Source: Paracoccaceae bacterium
GTDB taxonomy: Bacteria; Pseudomonadota; Alphaproteobacteria; Rhodobacterales; Rhodobacteraceae
NCBI GenBank assembly: GCA_007694945.1
Contig: REER01000047.1
Span: 1-64,000 of the forward strand
Reading direction: 5' to 3'
Length of the DNA: 64,000 nt
Both the position numbers and the translations under genes were made by a program. This document shows, one piece after another, positions 27,020-36,183 of this stretch. Below the pieces are notes generated by a model that did no database searches, had not been told where the DNA came from, and saw only the letters and a list, made by a program, of their open reading frames with translations. Every line of letters starts with the position of its first letter. The stretch's first letter is position 1.

Positions 27020-29308
27020 ATGAACATGGCCGTTACTCAGGGGCTGGCGCTGATGCCGCCACCTTTCTCTGCCGGGCTTGATGTCTGGTCGCAGACCACC
27101 GGGCGCCCGGGGTCGAACACCTATGACAACGCGGCCTTTGCGGCCTTTGTCCCGACCGACCCCGATTTCGGCGGCTGTCTGGAAATCCAGAAGCTCACTG
27201 CCACAGTACGGCTGCGCTGGATGGGCGAGGTCCCGATCCTGCCAGGGCTTTATCTGCGTATCCGCGCGCGGGTGAAGGCGATGAGCGGCGTGCTGCCCGA
27301 CGTGGCCGTCGCTGCCTGGGCCGGAGACGCCTCGGCCACGCAGGTGACGGGGATACCCACGGTTGGCCCGGTCACATCGCTGACGGAGTATAACGATATC
27401 GTCGAGATCTCGGCGATTGTCGGCACGGGCGCGCGACCCGGGGTCGATATGGTCTGGCCCACAGATGTGGCCTTTGCCCATTTCGGGCTTGACCTGACCG
27501 GCCCCACGGGCGGCGTGGTGCGGATCGACGACATCATCATCGAGGATGTGACGGGCTTTTATACGGGCGAACTGCTGGGTCTTGTCGATGTGCGCGATTT
27601 CGGCGCGGTGGGCGATGGTGTTACGGATGACCGCCCCGCCTTTGTCGCGGCGATGGCTGCAGCGGGTGGCCGGGGGCTTCTGGTGCCGGAGGGGAGCTAT
27701 TTCATCGGCTCGGATCTGACGATCACCACGCCGGTCACATTCCGCGGCACACTCAGCATGCCCGAAAGCGCGATCCTCATCCTGCAACGGGATTTCGACT
27801 TTCCAAGCTACGAGGCCGCATTCGGCGATGGCGAGCAGGGGTTCCGCAAGGGTGTGCAGGCGCTGTTCCATACTGGCCAGCACACGACCTTTGATCTGCG
27901 TGGGCGCCGGGTCAATCTGAGCGGGCCAGTCGATGTAAGGGCACTCGCCGGCTTCGATGACACTTCAAGCCGGCGCATCATTGCCAATGGTCAACTTGAT
28001 GCTGTTGAGACCCCCGCCTGGGACACCCAGACCGTGACCCGTGTCGCGACCTTCAACGTCAACCAGCCACTGCGGCTTGACAATATAAGCAATGTCGCCG
28101 GTGTGCCTGTGGGCGCGCGGGTCAGCGGGGTGGGCGTCGGGCGCGAGGTCTATGTGCGGTCGCGCAACATCGGCTCCAACCGCGTGACACTGTGCCAGCC
28201 TCTCTATGGCGGCTCGGGGACGCAGAATTTCACCTTCGAGCGTTATCAATACATGCTCGATTTCTCGGGCTTCTCCGGGCTGCGGAACCTCGAGATACAC
28301 AATATCGAGTTCCGTTGCCGCGGGCGTTGCTCGGCAGTAATGATGCCCGAGGGCGGGCGTATCATCCGCTTCATGAATTGCGACTTCGACCGGCCTGCGG
28401 ACCGGGCCATCACCTCGATCGGGCAGGGCTGTCAGGGCATGTGGATCGACCATTGCCAGTTCCGCAGTTCGCAACAGCCCTTCAATGCGCAGGACCGCAC
28501 GGTGATCGCCTTCAACGTCAATGGCAATGACACCAAGATCCGCAACAACCGCGTCGTGCTCTGGGCCCATTTCGGGATCATGAACGGCTCGGGCCATATC
28601 ATTCAGGGCAACCATTTCTTTGCCGGCGACAACCAACCACAAGGGATCCGGCAAGCAGGGCTGGTGCTGACCAACAAGAATTCGAAATCGACCTTTGCCG
28701 GAAACTACATCGACAATTGCTATCTGGAACTTACCAACGAGCATGATGTCGAGCCCGAACACACCACCGGCTTTTCCTTCGGCGGGCTGACAATCGAGGG
28801 CAATATCTTCTATGCCATCGACGTGGCCCCCTGGTTCAGTTTCGTCGTGATCACGCCCTATGGGCCAGGGCATTTCCTGCAGGGGTTGATGGTCACGGGC
28901 AATGTGTTCCGCTCGACAGGCGGGCGGATCGACCGGGCCGACAAGCTCGACACGACCTTTGCCTCGATGAACTTCAATCGCTTCCGCAATGTCGTGTTCC
29001 AGAACAATGCCTATAACGGGATTGACTTCCCGACCGAGAGCCCGACGGTAATCCTCCATGAGCAGAACACCGAGTCCAACAACTGGACCGTGACGACTGG
29101 GGATAAGCTCCCCTTCGGTGGCTGGGCGCGAACGGTGCCTTCCATCGTGATGGAGAACCCGGCGCGGGATGCCTCGAACACGATCCGCTACGAGATGCCC
29201 TATGTGCAGGTGCAGCAGGGCGTCAACAACAACGAGGTGCGGCTGCGCTGGCCACAGGCCACGCGCGGGCGGGCAATTGTCACTGTGCGCGTGGACCGGC
29301 CCTTGTGA
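27020..29308 (+). CDS. Right-handed beta-helix protein, GH28-related/pectate-lyase-3-like
   Basis: 762 residues. An N-terminal carbohydrate-binding-like beta domain (about 1-185) precedes DVRDFGAVGDGVTDDRPAFVAA, the hallmark of the pectate-lyase-3/GH28-related parallel beta-helix (about 190-680), and a C-terminal beta domain. Such proteins cleave or modify polysaccharides, including tailspike-like depolymerases and EPS lyases. The substrate cannot be read. No Sec or Tat signal is seen, so export would need another route. Start 27020 is supported by AGAGGG upstream; ATG 26933 would add 29 residues in another style of sequence. Confidence 0.82.
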   Translation: MNMAVTQGLALMPPPFSAGLDVWSQTTGRPGSNTYDNAAFAAFVPTDPDFGGCLEIQKLTATVRLRWMGEVPILPGLYLRIRARVKAMSGVLPDVAVAAWAGDASATQVTGIPTVGPVTSLTEYNDIVEISAIVGTGARPGVDMVWPTDVAFAHFGLDLTGPTGGVVRIDDIIIEDVTGFYTGELLGLVDVRDFGAVGDGVTDDRPAFVAAMAAAGGRGLLVPEGSYFIGSDLTITTPVTFRGTLSMPESAILILQRDFDFPSYEAAFGDGEQGFRKGVQALFHTGQHTTFDLRGRRVNLSGPVDVRALAGFDDTSSRRIIANGQLDAVETPAWDTQTVTRVATFNVNQPLRLDNISNVAGVPVGARVSGVGVGREVYVRSRNIGSNRVTLCQPLYGGSGTQNFTFERYQYMLDFSGFSGLRNLEIHNIEFRCRGRCSAVMMPEGGRIIRFMNCDFDRPADRAITSIGQGCQGMWIDHCQFRSSQQPFNAQDRTVIAFNVNGNDTKIRNNRVVLWAHFGIMNGSGHIIQGNHFFAGDNQPQGIRQAGLVLTNKNSKSTFAGNYIDNCYLELTNEHDVEPEHTTGFSFGGLTIEGNIFYAIDVAPWFSFVVITPYGPGHFLQGLMVTGNVFRSTGGRIDRADKLDTTFASMNFNRFRNVVFQNNAYNGIDFPTESPTVILHEQNTESNNWTVTTGDKLPFGGWARTVPSIVMENPARDASNTIRYEMPYVQVQQGVNNNEVRLRWPQATRGRAIVTVRVDRPL

Positions 29309-29425
29309 GCGGGTTTTCGAGGTGGGTTGGCCCCATTGGCAGGGGCTGGCCTGTCTCGGGTCGTCCTGACACATTCTTCCGAGGCGCCCCTTGAGCCGGG
29401 CGTCTCGGGGCTTGTGTGCTGGTTC

Positions 29426-29782
29426 TCAACTCGAGACCAGCGCGATTCCCGCCACGACACAACTCGCACCAAGGATGCGCCGCATGTCCACCACCTCGCC
29501 CATCATGGCCCCTGCCGCGAGGATCATCAGCGTCTCGACCCCGATGATCGTCACATAGACTGTGGTCATATCCGCCCGGCGCAGCAGGAATATTTCGGTC
29601 ACCACGACCAGCACGAAACCGCCGAGGACAAGCGCCGTCGCAAGCGCGTAGCTGCGATCTGCCGCGATTTTCATGCCGACTGTTGCCACAGTATATCCCA
29701 GCGCCGCCAGCATGATGACGACGATCCAGCGCAGGATATGCGGGTTGGATGAGATCTCGGATAATGTGGCGTCTGGGCTCAT
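29426..29782 (-). CDS. Small four-helix membrane protein, SMR/DMT-like
   Basis: 118 residues with four predicted helices (about 17-38, 44-62, 68-88, 95-115) and little else, the size and topology of small multidrug-resistance/EamA-half transporters. The conserved SMR glutamate is not obvious in helix 1, so transport substrate and mechanism are uncertain. The start at 29782 is chosen because the sequence upstream is Arg/Ser-rich and not membrane-like. Converges on the beta-helix gene. Confidence 0.75.
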   Translation of the reverse strand: MSPDATLSEISSNPHILRWIVVIMLAALGYTVATVGMKIAADRSYALATALVLGGFVLVVVTEIFLLRRADMTTVYVTIIGVETLMILAAGAMMGEVVDMRRILGASCVVAGIALVSS

Positions 29783-30141
29783 GATCAGGGCTCTGAAGGA
29801 AGGGCGGGAGGAAGCATCCTGCGCGCGAGAGGCGATAGCGCCGCAAGGATCGTGAGAGGGGGGCGTCTTTGTCGGGGTGGGCTCTTTCACGCAAACCCCC
29901 TGACCACTTTGCTTGACCGGGTGCATTGCGGCGCAGAACCTGGCCATTCGCTCGAAGCTTGCACCGCAAGTCTGACGGCGGGGGCGCGCATCAAATCTCT
30001 CCTGTTCGGAATCTGCTGATGATCTGTGCTCCAAGAGCTAATCGCTCTGTGGCGGTTCCGCATGATCCATATGGGGTATATGAAACCCTTTTTTTCCGGG
30101 GTAAGGTCATTTTCGGATTGGAAAAGCGCCGCTCCCCGGAC
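29783..30141. promoter_or_regulatory. Divergent region upstream of the LuxR gene
   Basis: 359 bases between divergent genes. GGGT-N7-ACCC followed directly by T7 (30074-30095) resembles a weak factor-independent terminator in the leader of the LuxR gene. The frame of the regulator stays open through much of this stretch (ATGs at 29926 and 30019), so a longer N-terminus cannot be excluded. No other structure is seen. Confidence 0.35.
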
Positions 30142-31314
30142 ATGGACGAAGATTTTTACGACACGATCATTTCAGCAATCTATGATTGCGCAGTGGACCC
30201 GACAGGATGGGAAACCGCGCTGACGCTGATCCGTGATCAGCTTGCACTGTCCTATCTGCTGCTGCATTTCTTCCGGTTTCCACCCGGCTACCCTTCAGTA
30301 CCGCAAGAGGATTTCGTCGTCGGCACAGAGTGGGATCGGGACTGGATCGCACGGCTTGAGCCACTTCTGCCCAGCGTGCCCCATTTCGACCGCATGCGCC
30401 GCGCGGCTATCGATACACCTGCAACACAGTTGCAGTTCATTTCGGAAGAGGCGTTCCGGCAGAGCGATTTCTACCGCAGCTGGGTGGCGCCGCAGAAGTT
30501 GCGCGACAATTGCCTGACCAATGTCGTGGCCCGCGACAACATGGTGGCGATGCTGTCGGCGGCATCCGGGATGGAGCGCGATGTCATCTCCGAGCGCGAC
30601 ACCAGGCTGCTTGCGCGCCTCTCGCCGCATATCCGCCGCGCGCTGCTGGTCTCGGATCTGCTCGACGAAACGCGGCATCAGAGCATGATGCAATCCCGAC
30701 TGCTGGATGGCCTGTCGGTCGCGCTGTTTCTTGTCGGGCAGACGCAGCTTGTGTCCTATGCCAATGCCGCAGGGCAGGCGATGCTTTCAGAGGGCCGGCT
30801 TGTAAGCGCACGGCATGGCAAGCTGGCCGCTCGCGCAGGTGTCGGTGGCCCCGCACTGGCGGCATCGATCGAGAGGGCCTGCACCGGGCGGGATGCCGAT
30901 ATCGGGGTCTGGGGCAACGGGATACCGTTGACCGGACCCGAAGATGAACAGGGCATCGCGTATGTGCTGCCATTGGGCCGGTCGGACAAGCGGCACATGC
31001 TTGGCAATGGCATGGCGGCCGTGGCCATCACGACCAGAGGCGATGCCTGCCCGCCCGAGACCGAAGTCCTGATGGCGCTGACCGGCCTGACAGCCGCCGA
31101 AGCGCGGGTCGCAATTGCCGTGGCTTCGGGCAAATCGCTCGACATGGTGGCGGCCGAAAACTCCGTCACCACGGCGACACTGAGGCAGCAGTTGAAAAGC
31201 GCCTATGACAAGACCGGCGCCCGGTCCCAGCCTGCGCTCGGGGCCTATGTCAACACGTTGCGGGTGCAGTTGCAGAGCACTGATAGACGCGGCCCGGCGC
31301 TGCCGCGGCCCTGA
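30142..31314 (+). CDS. LuxR-type helix-turn-helix regulator
   Basis: 390 residues. An N-terminal sensor region of about 300 residues contains a PAS-like central part (SVALFLVGQTQLVSYANAAGQAML). The C-terminal LuxR-type HTH (about 310-375) includes LTAAEARVAIAVASGKSLDMVAAENSVTTATLRQQLKSAYDK (given here only to place it; key residues are the LTxxEA and TxRxxLKxxYxKTG elements). There is no receiver domain, so it is not a two-component regulator. It probably controls the three genes that follow; the ligand is unknown. Confidence 0.85.
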   Translation: MDEDFYDTIISAIYDCAVDPTGWETALTLIRDQLALSYLLLHFFRFPPGYPSVPQEDFVVGTEWDRDWIARLEPLLPSVPHFDRMRRAAIDTPATQLQFISEEAFRQSDFYRSWVAPQKLRDNCLTNVVARDNMVAMLSAASGMERDVISERDTRLLARLSPHIRRALLVSDLLDETRHQSMMQSRLLDGLSVALFLVGQTQLVSYANAAGQAMLSEGRLVSARHGKLAARAGVGGPALAASIERACTGRDADIGVWGNGIPLTGPEDEQGIAYVLPLGRSDKRHMLGNGMAAVAITTRGDACPPETEVLMALTGLTAAEARVAIAVASGKSLDMVAAENSVTTATLRQQLKSAYDKTGARSQPALGAYVNTLRVQLQSTDRRGPALPRP

Positions 31315-31393
31315 GGACCGCAGGACCGTTGCGCCATGGCCCTGCGAAATGGCGCATCTTGCATCTGGCCGCATGCGGGCGTAGGCCTCGGCC

Positions 31394-32902
31394 ATGCACG
31401 CCATGACCAGACCCGCCCCCTGTTCCCCCTGCCCCGCGCCCTTCAACATGGCGCGTTATGTGCTTGCCGCCGGGGCAGAGTCACCCGACAAGAGCGCACT
31501 GCAGATCCTGCGCGCCACCGGGGCCGAACGCTGGTCATATGCGCGGCTGATCGCAGCAGTGCGCGGCACGGGCACGGGCCTGTTGCGCGCAGGGCTGAAG
31601 CCCGGCGACCGGGTGCTCTTGCGGTTGGGCAATACGGTTGATTTTCCTGTAGCCTATCTGGGGGCGATTGCGGCGGGTCTGGTGCCGGTGCCAAGCTCGA
31701 CCCAGTTGACCACCCCCGAAATCACCCGCATCGCGCAGGACATCGCGCCTGCGGTGGTGCTTGCTGCCGAAGGCGTCGCTTTGCCCGACCACCCTGCCCC
31801 AGTGGTGATGCAGACCGCGTTGCATGCGATGCAGGAGCTTGCGCCCTGCGACTGGCACATGGGCAGCCCCGACCGGCCCGGCTACATCATCTACACCTCG
31901 GGCAGTGGCGGCAGTCCACGCGCCGTGGTCCATGCCCATCGCGCTATCTGGGCGCGACGGATGATGTGGGAGGGCTGGTATGGGCTGACCCAAGAGGACC
32001 GGATGCTGCACGCAGGTGCCTTCAACTGGACCTATACGCTGGGCACCGGGCTGATGGACCCCTGGGCGATAGGGGCGACGGCGCTCATTCCCGAACCTGG
32101 CGCACCACTGGGGCTGATGCTGAAGCGTTTCGACGCGACGATCTTTGCAGCAGTGCCTGGGGTATACCGCCAACTCCTGAAAGATGGCCGCAAGCTGGAC
32201 CTGCCGCGCCTGCGCCATGGGCTGTCGGCGGGTGAGAAGCTGCCGGATGTCACACGCTCGGCCTGGCGCGACGCGACGGGCTGCGAGATCTACGAAGCGC
32301 TTGGCATGTCGGAATGCTCGACCTTTGTGTCCAGCTCTCCGGGGCGCCCGGCTGCGCCGGGCGTTGCCGGGTATCCGCAGGCCGGGCGACTGCTGGCCGT
32401 GCTGGGCGAGGATGGTCAGCCTGTGGCACGCGGGGAAGCGGGTGTTCTGGCCGTGCATCAAGACGATCCGGGGCTGATGCTGGGCTATCTCGGCCCCGAT
32501 GGCCCGAAGCTACCGCTTCGGGGTGCATGGTTCGAGACCGGCGATTGCGTGATCATGGCCGAAGATGAGAGCATCACTTATATCGGGCGCCATGACGACA
32601 TGATGAATGCCGGCGGCTTCCGCGTCTCGCCGCTGGAGGTGGAGCGCGCGCTGGCGCAGCACCCCGAGATTCACGAGATTGCCTGCACCGAGGTCACGGT
32701 GCGCGAGGGGGTGAGCGTGATTGCCGCCTTTTATACGGCCGACGCACCGTTGGAAGATGCCGCGCTGATGGAATATGCTGCAGGCCAGCTTGCCCGCTAC
32801 AAGCAGCCGCGTCTCTATCGGCATTGCGACAGCCTGCCGCGTTCGGCCAATGGCAAGCTATCGCGGCGCGCTCTGCGCGCCGCTTTCGAGGAGATGTCCT
32901 GA
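31394..32902 (+). CDS. Acyl-CoA/benzoate-CoA ligase-like AMP-binding enzyme
   Basis: 502 residues (499 if ATG 31403 is used). ANL superfamily adenylating enzyme with YIIYTSGSGGSPRAVVHAHRA (P-loop-like A3 motif), EALGMSECSTFVSSS, FETGDCV and GRHDDMMNAGGFRVSPLEVE hinge motifs, and a C-terminal SANGKLSRR lysine. The size and SEC motif fit benzoate-CoA-ligase-type enzymes acting on aromatic or medium-chain acids, but the substrate is not decidable. The stop overlaps the next start (TGATG). Confidence 0.88.
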   Translation: MHAMTRPAPCSPCPAPFNMARYVLAAGAESPDKSALQILRATGAERWSYARLIAAVRGTGTGLLRAGLKPGDRVLLRLGNTVDFPVAYLGAIAAGLVPVPSSTQLTTPEITRIAQDIAPAVVLAAEGVALPDHPAPVVMQTALHAMQELAPCDWHMGSPDRPGYIIYTSGSGGSPRAVVHAHRAIWARRMMWEGWYGLTQEDRMLHAGAFNWTYTLGTGLMDPWAIGATALIPEPGAPLGLMLKRFDATIFAAVPGVYRQLLKDGRKLDLPRLRHGLSAGEKLPDVTRSAWRDATGCEIYEALGMSECSTFVSSSPGRPAAPGVAGYPQAGRLLAVLGEDGQPVARGEAGVLAVHQDDPGLMLGYLGPDGPKLPLRGAWFETGDCVIMAEDESITYIGRHDDMMNAGGFRVSPLEVERALAQHPEIHEIACTEVTVREGVSVIAAFYTADAPLEDAALMEYAAGQLARYKQPRLYRHCDSLPRSANGKLSRRALRAAFEEMS

Positions 32903-33537
32903 TGCGGCTGGAAATCTGGTCGGACCCGATCTGCCCATGGTGCTTCATTGGCAAGGCACGGCTTGACCGCGCGCTGGAATCGCGCCCGGATCATCCGTTC
33001 GAGATCGTGTGGCAGCCCTTCCAGCTCAACCCCGACATGCCGCGCGAAGGCATGGAGCGCGACGAATACATGGCGCTGAAATTCGGCGATGCAAAGGGCA
33101 TCCTTGATGCCTATCGCCCAGTCATTGAGGCCGCCGAAGCCACCGGGCTGACACTCGATCTGCCTGCCATCACACGCACCCCTGACACGCTCGATGCGCA
33201 TCGGCTGATTCACTGGGCAGGACTGGAAGGCAGGCAGAACGCCGTGGTCGCAGCCCTGTTCCGTGCCTATTTCCAGGAAGGGCGCGATATCGGCGACCTC
33301 GCAACATTGGCCGCGATAGCCGAGCGCGCCGGGATGGACCGAAGAGTGACCGAACGCCTGCTGGCCAGTGACGCTGATACGGCCCAGATCCGCGAGGCCG
33401 CGCGCGCTGCGCGCGCGCGCGGCATACAGGGCGTGCCGTGTTTCATCCTTGACGGGCAATATGCGATTTCGGGGGCACAGCCGGTCACGCTCTGGCGAGA
33501 GGTGATCGACGATCTGGCGCGAGGCGCCCACGCATGA
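32902..33537 (+). CDS. DsbA-family (FrnE-like) thioredoxin-fold oxidoreductase
   Basis: 211 residues. Starts MRLEIWSDPICPWCFIGK with a CPWC redox motif, cis-Pro loop IQGVPCFILDGQYAISGAQ. There is no signal peptide, so it is cytoplasmic, as for FrnE proteins. ATG overlaps the upstream stop by one base, and its own stop overlaps the MFS start by four bases, so the three are translationally coupled. GC-repeat-rich coding near 33405-33422 reads as an Ala/Arg run. Confidence 0.9.
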   Translation: MRLEIWSDPICPWCFIGKARLDRALESRPDHPFEIVWQPFQLNPDMPREGMERDEYMALKFGDAKGILDAYRPVIEAAEATGLTLDLPAITRTPDTLDAHRLIHWAGLEGRQNAVVAALFRAYFQEGRDIGDLATLAAIAERAGMDRRVTERLLASDADTAQIREAARAARARGIQGVPCFILDGQYAISGAQPVTLWREVIDDLARGAHA

Positions 33538-34757
33538 GCCGCTGGACCCCGACGCGGCCCCTGCGGTTCGGCGAATTCGTGGCGCTGATGGCGCTTCTCT
33601 CCTCAACCGTGGCCTTTTCCATCGACGCGATGCTGCCCGCTCTGCCCACCATCGGGCAGGAGCTTTCGCCCGCGAACCCGGCACGTGGACAACTTATCAT
33701 CACGAGTTTCGTCTTCGGTCTGGGTGTGGGCACGCTGATCTGCGGGCCGGTCTCAGATGCATTCGGGCGCAAGTCGGTCCTGCTGGCGGGGCTTGCGCTC
33801 TATCTCCTAGGGGCGGTGATGGCGGTCTGGGCACCGACCATCGAGACACTGTTGGCGGCGCGCTTCCTGCAAGGGCTTGGGGCCTCGGCCCCGCGGGTGG
33901 TGGCCACGGCAATGGTGCGGGACCTTTACTCGGGGCGCAACATGGCGCGCGTGACCTCCTTCATCATGACAGTTTTCGTGCTGGTCCCCGCGCTTGCGCC
34001 TTCGATGGGCGCTGGGATCATATGGCTTTCGAACTGGCGGATGGTGTTTTTCAGCTTCGTTGTCTTCGGCCTTATCTCGGGCCTGTGGCTGATGCTGCGC
34101 CAGCCAGAATCACTGCCGCCCGAGAACCGCCGTCCGCTGCATCTGCGCAGCCTAGTGCGCGCTTTGGTCGAGATCGTGACCAACCCGGCCGTGATGGTCT
34201 ATGTACTGGCCCTCACCTTTGCCTTCGCGCCGCTCTTTGCGTGGCTGTCGAACCTGCCGATGATCTTCGATGACGTCTATGATCGCGCCAGCACCTTTCA
34301 TTTCTGGTTCGCTGCGACCGCGCTGGTCGCGGGCACCGCAGCCATCGTCAACGCCAAGCTTGTGCTCAAACTCGGCATGAAGCGTATCGCCACCTGGGCC
34401 TTTGCCTGGCAGGCGACAGTATCGGCGCTGTTTCTCGGGTTGATGCAGATGGGCCTGCCCGCGCCATGGGATTTCGCGCTCTTCTTCGCCTTCATGTGTA
34501 CGGCTTTCTTCTCGATCGGGCTGACCTTCGGCAATCTGAACGCACTGGCGCTGCAACCGCTGGGCCATATGGCCGGGATCGGGGCCTCGGTGGTGATGTC
34601 GCTCTCGACCGTGGGCTCGGTGCTGATCGCAGTGCCGATTTCGCTGGCCTATGACGGCACGCCGATACCGCTGATCTTTGGCATGATTCTCTGCGCCTGC
34701 ACAGCATTGTCGCTGATGCTGCTGGCACGCAGAGTTGCGCAGGAAGACACTGCGTGA
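33534..34757 (+). CDS. MFS drug/metabolite exporter, Bcr/CflA-like
   Basis: 407 residues with twelve membrane helices. FSIDAMLPALPTIGQEL (helix 1) and GPVSDAFGRKSVLLAG (loop 2-3, the MFS DxxGR signature) fit the Bcr/CflA drug:proton antiporters. Placed after a LuxR regulator, a CoA ligase and a DsbA-like protein, it may export a product or toxic intermediate of that ligase. That is inference. Confidence 0.9.
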   Translation: MSRWTPTRPLRFGEFVALMALLSSTVAFSIDAMLPALPTIGQELSPANPARGQLIITSFVFGLGVGTLICGPVSDAFGRKSVLLAGLALYLLGAVMAVWAPTIETLLAARFLQGLGASAPRVVATAMVRDLYSGRNMARVTSFIMTVFVLVPALAPSMGAGIIWLSNWRMVFFSFVVFGLISGLWLMLRQPESLPPENRRPLHLRSLVRALVEIVTNPAVMVYVLALTFAFAPLFAWLSNLPMIFDDVYDRASTFHFWFAATALVAGTAAIVNAKLVLKLGMKRIATWAFAWQATVSALFLGLMQMGLPAPWDFALFFAFMCTAFFSIGLTFGNLNALALQPLGHMAGIGASVVMSLSTVGSVLIAVPISLAYDGTPIPLIFGMILCACTALSLMLLARRVAQEDTA

Positions 34758-34822
34758 TTTAACCTGATAGCAAGCCTGTCATGGCATCCACTGCGACAAG
34801 GCCATTCTAACGAGGTCGCTTC

Positions 34823-35677
34823 ATGGAAATCATTCTCGCACTGGTCGTTCTGCTGGTCCTGACAGTCATTCTTGGGCTCAAGATCGTGCCGCAATCCGAA
34901 AATTTTGTCGTCACGCGGCTTGGCGCCTATCACCGCACGCTGGATGCCGGGGTCAATGTGATCGTGCCTTTCCTCGACCGGGTCCATTCCAAGGTGCCGG
35001 TGAATGATCAGGTGCTCAATGATATCTCGCTTGAAGTGGTCTCGGCCGATAACGTGGTGTTCGGCTGTCAGTTGCTGGTCGTCTACCGGATCGAGAACCC
35101 GGAGGCGGCTGTGTTCCGCGTGAACAATATCGACAATCTGGTGATCGGGCTGGTGCAGTCGCTGGTTCGTTCGGAACTTGGTAAGGTCGAACTCGATCAG
35201 GTGCAGTCGGATCGCGGTTCGCTGAACGTCGCGCTGCTGGAGGCGCTGGAAGATGCGGGTCAGACCTATGGCATTCGCATCTCGCGCTCGGAAATCACCG
35301 ATGTGAAGCTGAATGAGACTACTCAAAAGGCGATGGCCGAGGTTCTCGCCGCAGAGCGCGAGCGGCGCGCGGCGATCACCCGCGCCGAGGGGCAGCGGCG
35401 CGCGGCGGAACTCGCCGCCGATGCCGAGTTATACGAGGCCCAGCGCCGCGCCGACGCGATCCGCGCCATCGCAGATGCGAATGCCGAGGCCAATCGCGCC
35501 ATCGCCGCCTCGCTGGAAGGGGAAAATGCGCGCGAGGCGCTGACCTTCCAGACCGCGCGGATGCAGGTCGAGGCGCTGGAAGGGTTGTCGAAATCGGACA
35601 ATGCGAAACTGATCATGCTGCCAGGCGGGCCTTCCAATGCCTTCCGCGAAGCCGCTGCGATCCTCAAGGAAATCTGA
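34823..35677 (+). CDS. SPFH/band-7 stomatin-like membrane protein
   Basis: 284 residues. An N-terminal membrane helix (2-22) is followed by the band-7 domain (about 22-190; VPQSENFVVTRLGAYHRTLDAGVNVIVP), a coiled coil rich in Ala/Glu/Arg (about 165-245) and MLPGG near the end. Stomatin-type proteins form membrane microdomain scaffolds. The partner NfeD gene follows three bases later, the usual pair, so the two probably form one complex. About 65 bases separate it from the MFS gene, so it is likely a separate unit. Confidence 0.92.
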   Translation: MEIILALVVLLVLTVILGLKIVPQSENFVVTRLGAYHRTLDAGVNVIVPFLDRVHSKVPVNDQVLNDISLEVVSADNVVFGCQLLVVYRIENPEAAVFRVNNIDNLVIGLVQSLVRSELGKVELDQVQSDRGSLNVALLEALEDAGQTYGIRISRSEITDVKLNETTQKAMAEVLAAERERRAAITRAEGQRRAAELAADAELYEAQRRADAIRAIADANAEANRAIAASLEGENAREALTFQTARMQVEALEGLSKSDNAKLIMLPGGPSNAFREAAAILKEI

Positions 35678-35680
35678 GTG

Positions 35681-36016
35681 ATGGACCTGCTTGCCCTGCC
35701 CGACTGGATCATCTGGGGCCTGATCGCCATCGGCCTCGTGGTTGCCGAGATGCTGACCACGGTCTATGTCGCACTCGGCTTCGCAGTTGGGGCCGCGGTA
35801 GTGGCGCTGATCAGCTATTTTTTCCCGGGCATGCATGTCTTCTTTCAGGGCCTGATCTGGGCGCTGGTCGGGCTTGGGGTCTGGCTTGGATTGTCCCGCT
35901 GGCACAAGGCAAAGCGCAAGTCACGGCGCGACATCAATGATTTCGATTCGGTCGAATCGCTACCCCGCGCTGATCGTGAGCGGCGCGAGGCCCGGCGCAA
36001 ACGCAACGAAGACTGA
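35681..36016 (+). CDS. NfeD-family membrane partner of the SPFH protein
   Basis: 111 residues with two to three membrane helices (about 8-30, 32-55, 58-72) and a short, charged C-terminal tail (SRRDINDFDSVESLPRADRERREARRKRNED). The soluble OB-fold of long NfeD proteins is missing, as in short NfeD1b-like forms. An in-frame GTG (35678) is directly before the chosen ATG. Followed by a 10-bp GC hairpin and then by the second stem-G4 element. Confidence 0.85.
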   Translation: MDLLALPDWIIWGLIAIGLVVAEMLTTVYVALGFAVGAAVVALISYFFPGMHVFFQGLIWALVGLGVWLGLSRWHKAKRKSRRDINDFDSVESLPRADRERREARRKRNED

Positions 36017-36034
36017 CGCGGGCTGTTGGGCCAA

Positions 36035-36058
36035 GCCCTGCCCCACGAGGGGCAGGGC
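36035..36058 (+). terminator. GC hairpin after nfeD
   Basis: Perfect 10-bp stem GCCCTGCCCC/GGGGCAGGGC with an ACGA tetraloop, 18 bases after the nfeD stop. No T tract. Likely 3'-end stabiliser or terminator of the SPFH-nfeD transcript. Confidence 0.6.
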
Positions 36059-36100
36059 CCCCGAAATCTGCAGGCGCCACACGGACCGAGCGTTTTTTCC

Positions 36101-36158
36101 GCAATGCGCCCTCGGGCCGTGAGGGTGGGTGGGTGGGCACGGTCCGAGGGCGCATTGC
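36101..36158 (+). other. Stem with G-quadruplex loop between nfeD and prs (element 2 of 3)
   Basis: 21-nt arms at 36101-36121 and 36138-36158 pair completely except for one G:T (G:U in RNA). The 16-nt loop is A followed by GGGTGGGTGGGTGGG, an exact four-run G-quadruplex motif with one-base loops, on the nfeD RNA strand. CACGGACCGAG at 36080-36090 nearly repeats CACGGTCCGAG of the right arm, so the left arm can pair with either segment. This resembles a switch. Confidence 0.7.
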
Positions 36159-36183
36159 TCGCACGACCGGGACGCAAAAAAAT

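Noticed and set aside
27965-29374. 469-codon minus-strand open frame antisense to the beta-helix gene
   Set aside because: Shadow frame; the opposite strand carries the VTDDRPAF beta-helix hallmark.
33405-33422. GC dinucleotide-like run (GCGCGCGCG)
   Set aside because: Lies inside the DsbA-like gene and simply encodes an Ala/Arg stretch.
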